A stretch of DNA of 64,000 nucleotides. It comes from Hsuehochloa calcarea (lineage: Eukaryota; Streptophyta; Magnoliopsida; Poales; Poaceae). Shown here piece after piece: positions 56,283 to 64,000 of the stretch (positions within the stretch are counted from its first letter, which is position 1; each line of letters starts with the position of its first letter). A program made the position numbers and the translations under genes. The stretch spans positions 21,818,818 through 21,882,817 of the forward strand of contig CM070613.1 of NCBI GenBank assembly GCA_036346395.1, written 5' to 3'. A model generated the notes under the pieces. That model had not been told where the DNA came from. It did not search any database and saw nothing but the letters and a program-made list of their open reading frames with translations.

Positions 56283-56882
56283 CTAGTGCTCACGAAGCTT
56301 GCCTAACACAAGCCTCAGATGCTCATCATGTTCCTCATCGTCCTTGGAATAGATAAGAATATCATCGATGAAGACCATGACAAACTTATCCAAATACTCC
56401 ATGAATACCGAATTCATGAGGTTCATGAACAAGGCGGGGGCATTGGTTAAGCCAAATGACATGACGGTATATTCATACAAGCCGTAGCGAGTAGAGAAAG
56501 CCGTCTTTGGAATATCCTCGGGTCGTATCCGAACTTGATGATATCCCACTCTCAAATCAATCTTGGAGAATACTCGAGCTCCAGTTAATTGATCAAAGAG
56601 ATCATCAATGCGGGGCAAAGGATACTTGTTCTTTACCGTTACCTCATTAAGCGGACGGTAATCAACCCACATGCGTAAAGTATTGTCCTTCTTCTTTACG
56701 AAGATTGCAGGACAACCCCACGGAGATGAGCTAGGGCGAATGAAACCTTTTTCTTGCAGCTCACTCAGTTGCTTCTTCAATTCCACCAACTCGTTCGGTG
56801 GCATCCGATAGTGCCTCTTTGAAATCGGGGCGGTACCGGGAACCAACTCAATGACAAACTCTAGGTCTCGAACTGGTGGCAT
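56283..56882 (-). pseudogene. pol: G2 pol, RT part, ended by an amber codon
   Basis: In frame with the downstream pol but stopped by TAG at 56285-56283 (after KLREH). It contains IELVPGTAPISKRHYRMPPNEL, FVKKKDNTLRMWVDYRPLNE, TAFSTRYGLYEYTVMSFGLT and the catalytic FIDDILIYSK (residues about 171-180 from 56882). RT is complete in its core except that the usual C in RMCVDYR is W. The homologous position in G1 and G3 is Gln. Confidence 0.88.
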
Positions 56883-57005
56883 CCCTGGAAGATCTTCAGG
56901 AAAGACATCAATGAAGTCACAAACCGTTGGGACTTCACTAATATCTAGAGCGGCTTCGCTTCAAGCCTTGAAGAGATGCGGGCCTAGCGACTTTGGCGGC
57001 GAAAG

Positions 57006-57284
57006 CTAACCCGCCGCACCAAGGACTAGATAGAAGGACACACTTCTTGGCGCAATCGATCCGTCCCTTATCTTTGAGACAACCAATCCATACCAAGAAT
57101 TACATCTAGACTTTGAAGGGAGGAGGATAAGATTCGCTAAGAATCTTACTCCCTCAATTTCAATTGAAACATCCCTACACTCAGTCGACTCACTCCGAAC
57201 CAGGAGAGCGAATGAGCAATGGGACCAACAATGGAGTAAAAAGGAGCTCACTAATAGCAGCAAAAGACTTAGATTCAAGGACAA
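57006..57284 (-). pseudogene. G2 protease remnant
   Basis: Readable piece RDVSIEIEGVRFLANL corresponds to the protease C-terminal region, followed in a shifted frame by the GMD..SK motif region. The active-site DSG and everything upstream are missing. Confidence 0.65.
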
Positions 57285-58114
57285 AGCTGAAAGAAAGCAA
57301 AATGCTAGCGACTAGGGGAATGGAACATCACCCTAATCGAAAGCCGAAAATAGCAAGTATATAAACTTTAAAAAGGCTTATAAAAAGACTCCAAAAACAG
57401 TAAGGAATCACCAAACCAAGGTTCAACTTCCCAATGCAACTAACCCGTATTGAATGAACGAGTAATTGTTTGAGAAGATAAAAATCAGAAGGTCAAGGTA
57501 AGATCTAATACCACTTAAGATCAAGGCTAAATCAGCGAAAATAGTGTTAGATACATAGCTAACTAGTATCACATCTTACCCTTTTTAACCCCACAAGTTT
57601 TAGTTGATTATCCTCTCATTTTCTACCCCATTAGAAACCATCGAGCTTACCGTCCGGAAATTGAGGTTGCTGTAGCGATTTTGCATCCAAGCTTCCAGTC
57701 GAAGTCTTCCATTCTAGAAACTTCAAAATCTGGCACACTTCAATTTGCCAAGCTCAGTGGTCCTATCAGAAACCATTGAGCTTGTCGTCTGAAATTGAAG
57801 CGTCTTTGTCAGATTCCGCATCCAAGCCTCTAGCCGAAACCTTCAGTCCAGAAACTTCAAAACCCTAAGAACTTCAATTTGCCAAACTCAGTGGTTCCCA
57901 AAACCCATTTAAACGATAACAACTATCTTTGAAGGAAGGAGAGGAAATCAATTTTCAAACTCAAATTAGAGTAAGATGAGAGGAGAAAGCTAAGATAGGT
58001 AAGGAATAAAATCTGAGAACTTACTTAAGCTTTCAAAATCATTTGATACTTTTGAAAATAAGATTTTCGAAAATATCCTAAAGACGACCAAGCTTGGGTT
58101 ACTACGGTCAGTAT
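57285..58114 (-). other. G2 leader without gag, with a 135-bp tandem duplication
   Basis: Only about 0.8 kb separates the PBS from the protease remnant and no gag motif is present. Two copies of a unit begin GAAACCAT..GAGCTT at 57634 and 57769 and share CATCCAAGC, GAAACTTCAAAA and CTTCAATTTGCCAA; identity is about 80 percent by eye. Confidence 0.75.
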
Positions 58115-58127
58115 GGCTCTGATACCA
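58115..58127 (-). other. G2 primer-binding site
   Basis: TGGTATCAGAGCC in sense, five bases after the 5' LTR end at 58133; Met-tRNA type. Confidence 0.9.
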
Positions 58128-58132
58128 AACCT

Positions 58133-61100
58133 TGTGAGACCCCGGTTTATCGGGCTTGTAATGCTTAACCATCCACTTGGTTCTAGCATCACAAATCAGA
58201 TAATCTGAGACTCGAGACATGTATACTTCCCAGAATGCAGTATACACACCTCTTTACAAAGTTCATGCATCAATTCCATTCATTCACATAGAACCGAAGC
58301 AAAAACAACAACCAGAAGATAGCATAAATAAAGGATAGTCATTACAAAAGAGAGGCCGACCGGCCAAATGACATATACATAAAGAAATTTAACAGCGGAA
58401 GCAAAAGTGCCATAAGATGGCCATAAACAAAAGAGCCAATCAAGTGTGCCTTTAACCCACAAGGCAACCGAGGACCGCCAAGCTAGTCGTCGAATCCACA
58501 AAGACAACTCGCAAAAGTGAGGCCCTTGGGGCTCACCTTCTTCCTCTCAGAAAAAAAGCACCAATAAAAGTCGGGTGAGTACTTTGAATGTACTGCAAGA
58601 TATATAAGAATGATAATGACTGAACAATAACTATATGCAAGCTTATTTAAGTGGAGCAAGGCTAGGACTTAAATTTTAAGCATAAAGGTGTTTATTTGCA
58701 ATAATGTAGTACATTGAAAAGCAAGTTAACAAATCTGTTTTTAATGTTCAAATAAACGTAAATGACAATAATATAACGAGAGATATATGACAACAATAAT
58801 CCCGAAGTGACTAAACCATTAGTCACCACAACAATAGCATGAATTACCCATTCATGCCAACCATGTCAAATTTTAATTTTTAAAGGTTGTAGTCTAGTTC
58901 TTGCACGACCTTACCAAGCATGTCCATAACCTAGGACGAGGCTATTCGAATAGTTTTATCCTGCAGGGTGTACCAATGTACCCACACGCTGGATCGCCTT
59001 TTGCCAAGCTATTAAACACACTTCCTTAGGTATCTTAAGCACGCTAAGTCCTACGAGACATTTCCAATATTGTGAATTATTCACGAGCCGCCCATATGGA
59101 TAGAAACACATACGTTGTGTCTGAGTCATTGTAAAGCCTCGGTCAACTACCCGTCGCAGTAAAGCCTTGACAACTACAATGCCTCGAGGTGGAGAACCTA
59201 CCCTAATCTCCACCACCGCACACCCAACACAAGAACACCGAGAACACATATCATGTTTCACACAACACACACACACCCCCTCCGCGACTGAGATAACCCA
59301 CGCCTAAAGTACTAAGTCAAGAGAGGTCCCATATCCCTCTCGCGTGGTTAGCACGCATTAGCGCTTGGCTTAGTGACACAAGTAACTCGGTCCTTGATGA
59401 CCTAGGCACCATTCCAATCACACCAACATACCATTGTGCCCAAGTCTAAAACAATTTTATTTTCGCTTTTGACTTAACAAAGTAACAAGGCACAAATGTG
59501 GACATAATGGAATAATAAATAAATGTGTGATCAAGATCATCGACTAAAGTCGATGATCGCCCAATACTACCGACATCTAAGCATTTCTAAGCATGACATC
59601 GAAAAGATAATAAAGAGCATAATTAAATCACCGGACTCTAATTCACCAAATGATATTAATAACTTATGGTTGTGGCGAGGGATAACAATTTAATGGCAAC
59701 AATGCATTAGGAATAACTACCTCTAAACAGACAAAAATAATTGGACACAAAAGCAATGCATACATATAATTTGTAAACAAGATATTAGACTTTGAAAGTA
59801 ATGGGACATTTATGATCAAATATCTTGCCTTTGTGAAGCTCATTGCTTTGTCAGCAGAGGATCACTCTCGATATTATCAATATTGTCGCAACCTATCGAA
59901 AGAACCAACAAGAACCAATAAGGCGAGAAACCTCAAAAGATGCAACAGCAAAACTCAGCAAAAAGACCTCCAATTTTTACAGTAGAAAGAACATAATTTT
60001 TATGAACTAAAGCAACAAGAACCAATTGATTTGGATTCTCAATGCAAAAGTTATGGCCAAAACATTTTGATCGGCGGATAAAAGGGAAACAACACTATTT
60101 ACTAAGCAAGGATTTAAACCCAATTTTCTAGAATGATACAGCTACTGAACTTTTTATGATAAATCAAGCATCTTATAAGATGAACAGCCCCACTGGATTC
60201 ATCTCATTTGGAGCTTGCAATAATTATTTATGAGTTTTCTAAGATTCACTATTTTTCATTGCAAAGATAATCGTTTAATGTTTACTTTCAAAATAAAACT
60301 TTTCTCTCATCGAGATAAATGAGCAACCTATACCGAAATAAGGTTACTAAGAATGAAAATAAAGGCCTTGGTTTTATCATTTTTGAAGTTACCAAAATTA
60401 CTTATGCATTTTAGAAGATAAAACTATTTTTCGCTTGATAAATAACTCTACCCGAGAAATATAACCGGATAAACGACGTGGAAGAACATGGGCCAAGATC
60501 ATCGATCCAATGCCCACACGCAGCGAAGAACAGAGCTTAACGCGCCAACCCTAAGCATCGACCGTTGGATGAAAAATTAACGAACCAGATGCCAAAGGAT
60601 GTCCGCGGTCCGAACGTTTACGCACATGAACCGCTGATCTTGGATCCAACGGTCCACGCGGATCGAACCGCTCGGACGGTCCGAACGTTCACTCGGATCG
60701 GGACCGCTGATCTTGGATCCAACGGTCCACGATCAAACGCGCGACAATTCAAACTTGGTACGATCCCGAGCCGTAGATCTTAGGATCGACGGTCCACATC
60801 GACTCAAGTTCAAACCGCTCTCCTGTTTTCGTCCGGCAAAAAAAGACGAGGAAGGACGACGCCGCCGGCGGCTCGCCTGGCTGGCGGTGCGAGCAAGTGC
60901 CCAAAATGGGTCCCAAACATCATTGCGCACCTAATGGATCCAATGAATTACCGCGGTGGTCCGTAACGCCAGAAGACGGAGAGATAACCGAGGTGACCGA
61001 AAGTGACCAAACCGAAAAACGAATTTGAGCTCAGTGCGGTTCAAGGGAGCGGTGCCAAGCAACTAGGGACTAATAAGAAGTTACCCGAGCCCAAAGAATG

Positions 61101-62490
61101 CACAGAGGAAGGTCGAATCGGCTCGGTGAAGAAAATGAAGATTCAGTAGGAAGAGGAAACCAAATTGATCTCGCTCTCTGCAAGCAAACGAAAAATTGAG
61201 TGAGGGCTATTGCTCACAGAGAGGAGAGGAAGCTAAGGACCAGAATTTGAGTGAGAAAGACCGAGCACCACTTTCACGCAAACTCAAGCTCGGCAATGGC
61301 AAAGAATGGCGACCGAGAACAAAATTTTGAAATGGAGCTCGAGCAATGCACTAACAAAGGCTCTGCGGCTCAAGGGTGTTCGAAAGAAGCTAAGGAAGCC
61401 ATGGAGGAGTCTTATAGCCGAAGGAGCAAGAGGGAGCAACGGCATTAAAAAAATGGGGAAGCATCTTTGTCCGAGGTCGCCGAGAGCGACGAGGCGGTAA
61501 AGGCGGTGGAGACGATGACTATGGAGGCGGCCGGACGGGAGCAATAATACGGAAGAGCCGTTGGCGAAAGCTTGAGGTGACCTCGCTCGCCAAGTGTACT
61601 GTGCACGCCACCACTGTTGACTTTGGCCGAGCGCGCGCGAGCGGAGGAAGACGAAAGAGGACAGCCGTTGGATTTAATCGGACGGCTGAATTAGAACGGA
61701 TTGATTATAACGATTCGATCGCGCGCTTGATCTCGGGCCGTTGATTTGGATCCTACGGTTCACGTTGCGCGAGGCGTTCGGATAGTCCGAACGTTCACGC
61801 GATTGTGGACCCTCGATTTAGAATCCAACGGTTCAAATGGATCGGCACGCTCGGATGGTCCGAACGTTCCTGCGAACGTGGGCCGTTCGATGCCGATCCA
61901 ACGACTCACCACACTCGCGCCCGAACGACCGAGCCGGTGCGTTTAGTTGACTGAACCAAATCAAGTGGCTTGAGCCCGAGTCTGATCCGAACCCGAGGAA
62001 CAGTGAAAACCGGTTAGGGTTTGAATTTGAATAACTGATTTTTGAGGAATTAATTGCGGTAGCAAACAAACTCCAAAATTTATGAAATTTTAACTGGAGC
62101 TTGCTGGCAGAAGGAGGAACCTCCCATAAAATTTCCAGAGATTTTCATGAACTGAATTTTTCTCCAGAAATTCCAGAAGAGGGGAAAATAGGGTTTGACC
62201 TGTTTGACTTGCCTCCAAAAATTATCAAATAATTTCTAAAAATCATGAGATAATTCAGAGGTGTTGCCAAGCCTCCCTAGAACTCATGAAAAATATTTCC
62301 AAGGGTTTGGCAAAAGACCTTTGCCAAGGAGGGTTTTTGATAAGAGTCAAAAGAGAATTTAAATTGGATTTTCCATAATTCTTTTGAAAAGAATTACCAA
62401 AAATAGCCAAGTCTTCAAGATGCAAGAAAAGTTTTAATTTCTTCTGATCTTCTTACATTTGAAACACAAACCCATATTTGGGATGTTACA
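58133..62490 (-). repeat. G2 5' LTR (4358 bp)
   Basis: Co-linear with 49620-54000. The differences are unusually rich in 1-4 bp insertions and deletions, often at GG, CAG or homopolymers. The shared blocks lie at 58942-58953 (CTATTCGAATAG) and 58577-58595 (one-base-damaged GAGTAC..GTACTC). Confidence 0.92.
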
Positions 62491-62495
62491 GTGCA
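62491..62495. repeat. G2 target-site duplication, right
   Basis: gtgca, identical to 49615-49619; the sequence then continues the G3 LTR (AGGCCCAACCGAAACTAGAG, like 43816-43835). Confidence 0.93.
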
Positions 62496-63788
62496 GGCCC
62501 AACCGAAACTAGAGCCTCGATGATCATGCGTGCTGCTCCTCTGCGAGCCCTGAGCCCCGCATGATGACCAGTTCTCCAACGGTTCAAGCACACACTTAAA
62601 CAAGTTAAAAGGGAATTCATCACAGCGAGAATGAGACCACGTTGGCTCCCAAGATCAACGACCAACATGCCCCCAAACTCACCTTCAACATCGATCACAT
62701 CCATACAACATTCATACATTAATGGCTCAAAAGATATACATCGATAATAGTCAGGTTTACAGCTATTACAAGTGACCGACCGACCAAATTCAAATAAGAT
62801 CATAAAGTAGCAGCGGAAGCATTATAAATAAACCAAAAGACCATCATGGTATGACCCATAACCCCTGGCAACCAACTGGGGGTTAAATGACAAGATTACT
62901 CGGTCGCCGCTTAAGCCAAGATTTGGCGAGCTCATCGGGCTCGATATCGTCCTCACCTGAAAGAGAAAAACAAAAGGCCAGCAAACATCTGGCTGAGTAC
63001 AAGTGTACTCGCAAGTCTTACACAAAGAAAAATAGTCATGCATATTGGGCAATCAAAGGATAGTATTAGTGGTTCTAGTTTTGTAGAAATCGCAACATCT
63101 TTCATTCCTATACCATCTAGTTTTCAAAGACAAGTTGTAAATCATTTATTCAAAAGAAAGTTTCACAAGACATATGTAATAATATAGATCAATCAATACC
63201 AAAGTGGCTGCCCAATTTGATAAACTAAAGCACACGAACATCTCATTCGTGCCATAACCAATTATAACCATGCCAACTTTTAATTTTCAAGTCTAACGAT
63301 GAAGCATACTTAAACCAAGTGTTGTCTATAAATGTGGACACGGCTATTCGAAAATATTATCTCTACGGAGGTGTACTACTTTATCCACATTACCCGACTA
63401 GCCCGTAAGCCTCCGGATGCCTCTGGAAAATAGCACACTTCCTTACGTATGCCGGCCGGGGAGAATCGAGATACAATCATTTTTAGCAAGAAATCCTATT
63501 GAGATAGACCACCCATGTGAGAATGAATCCCATCTTAGACATAAACATATAGCAAATGCTAAGCGGGCACATATGTTGTGCCGGAAGGGAGCCAGTGTGA
63601 GGTAGTTAGTATGTTGCGTCCCACAACATAGGTAATCGTGCTCATTAAGCACAGTATATATCACACTGCGTTCCTAAGGAACACAACATTTTCACGGTCG
63701 CAATGTCCTCACACCACTTGCTGTCCAAACCAATAAAACCTTCCCCTTACTTAACCGTACGGTACCCATATCCCGCATGTGATAGTAA
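62491..63788 (-). repeat. G3 5' LTR, part right of the G2 insertion, truncated
   Basis: Follows 43811-45107 of the other G3 LTR to CCCGCATGTGATAGTA and then stops matching. The open frames here are not genes. It contains GAGTAC..GTACTC at 62995-63010 and a damaged CTATTCGAAAAT at 63354. Confidence 0.87.
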
Positions 63789-64000
63789 GCCTCGTTTGTT
63801 GGAAAGCAAGCCAGCAAGCTATTGTTGTCTTCTCCACTACAGAAGCCGAGTATATGGCTAATTATGAAATTTGAAAAGAAGTCGTTTGGCTAAGAGGTTA
63901 GTTTATTGAGCATTGTGAAAGTACATCTTGCACTACAATATTCTGCGACAGTCAAAATGTTGTTTGCCTTACGAAGGATCAAATGTTTCATGATAGAACG
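63789..64000 (+). pseudogene. Ty1/copia RNase H fragment (runs off the window)
   Basis: Reading from 63800 gives WKASQQAIVVFSTTEAEYMA, then KEVVWLRG and, after a frameshift, CDSQNVVCLTKDQMFHDR. This is the conserved C-terminal RNase H of copia pol (STTEAEYMA, CDSQ, H-R). It has in-frame stops. It directly replaces the rest of the G3 LTR at 63788/63789. Confidence 0.85.

Larger units (their letters stand above)
49620..62490 (-). mobile_element. G2: complete long-LTR chromodomain gypsy element lacking gag (12,871 bp)
   Basis: Ends TG/CA, perfect 5-bp TSD (gtgca), two LTRs (49620-54000 and 58133-62490), PBS (58127-58115) and PPT (54015-54001). The internal region is only 4.1 kb. RT to chromodomain is nearly continuous, but gag and most of the protease are missing. 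G2 is therefore probably non-autonomous. It is younger than G3, whose LTR it interrupts. Confidence 0.93.
43709..63788 (-). mobile_element. G3: degenerate RIRE-like gypsy element, split by G2
   Basis: In minus orientation: 5' LTR (63788-62491, then 49619-49513 after the G2 insertion), PBS (49508-49496), orf0 (49296-48491), gag (48215-47290), zinc knuckle and protease (47185-46280), RT and partial RNase H (46279-45327), and 3' LTR (about 45310-43709). Integrase and the rest of pol are deleted at about 45310-45335. The 5' LTR is itself cut at 63788. Confidence 0.85.

Noticed and set aside
1..64000. tRNA, rRNA or microRNA genes
   Set aside because: Scanned by eye; the only tRNA-like sequences are the primer-binding sites, and the hairpins seen are too short or too repetitive for a microRNA precursor.

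Overview
This is plant nuclear DNA, very probably from a grass (Poaceae) with a rice-like genome. The evidence is nested Ty3/gypsy elements with 1.6-4.4 kb LTRs that often begin TGTAACATCC, Sirevirus-type Ty1/copia elements whose PPT context reads AAAAAGGGGGAGATTG, and two host genes with very GC-rich, proline/arginine-rich first exons. The species cannot be fixed from the sequence alone. About 85 percent of the window is retrotransposon DNA. Two low-copy host genes sit on an island at roughly 17.1-25.9 kb.

Layout. (1) 1-9467: a young minus-strand Sirevirus-like element, S1. It has a 2626-bp LTR, a damaged gag, an intact 490-codon accessory ORF and no pol. Its left LTR runs off the window. 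S1 is inserted in the gag of an old plus-strand gypsy element, G0 (gag and protease remnants 9468-10869). (2) 11343-15787: a 4.4-kb gypsy LTR, possibly the 3' LTR of G0. (3) 15788-17107: GC-rich unassigned DNA and a 156-bp copia LTR with its primer-binding site. (4) 17936-22384 (+): a seven-exon gene for a 290-aa, probably plastid, LON-domain protein. It faces, tail to tail, a single-exon C2H2 zinc-finger gene (22929-25424, minus) with an RLFGV repression motif. (5) 25908-43652: an old plus-strand gypsy element, G1, of RIRE3/RIRE8 type with an orf0. Its pol is split by a degenerate minus-strand LTR (33280-36433), and its 3' LTR is split by a 1.7-kb Sirevirus-type solo LTR (40781-42472, TSD gaacc). 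(6) 43709-63788: a minus-strand gypsy element, G3 (orf0, gag, protease, partial RT/RNase H). Its right LTR is split by a complete 12.9-kb minus-strand gypsy element, G2 (49620-62490, TSD gtgca), which lacks gag but keeps a nearly continuous pol. (7) 63789-64000: a copia RNase H fragment.

The most interesting material is non-coding. The S1 LTR carries a series of small hairpins that share a pentaloop ACACA/ACTCA while their stems differ by paired changes. A larger covarying hairpin spans the LTR/PPT junction, and a second, fossil copy of that junction lies inside the LTR. S1 and the solo LTR are loaded with the palindrome CGGTCNGACCG. The G1 LTR has two further covarying hairpin series. Two palindromic modules (CTATTCGAATAG and GAGTAC..GTACTC) recur in four otherwise different gypsy LTR families. 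Many premature stops in the gypsy ORFs are TAG at ancestral CAG (CHG-context) glutamine codons, which fits decay through deamination of methylated cytosine.

The host genes are probably the only functional protein-coding loci here. S1 and G2 may be mobilisable if partners supply the missing proteins. All calls come from reading the sequence; no database search was run.
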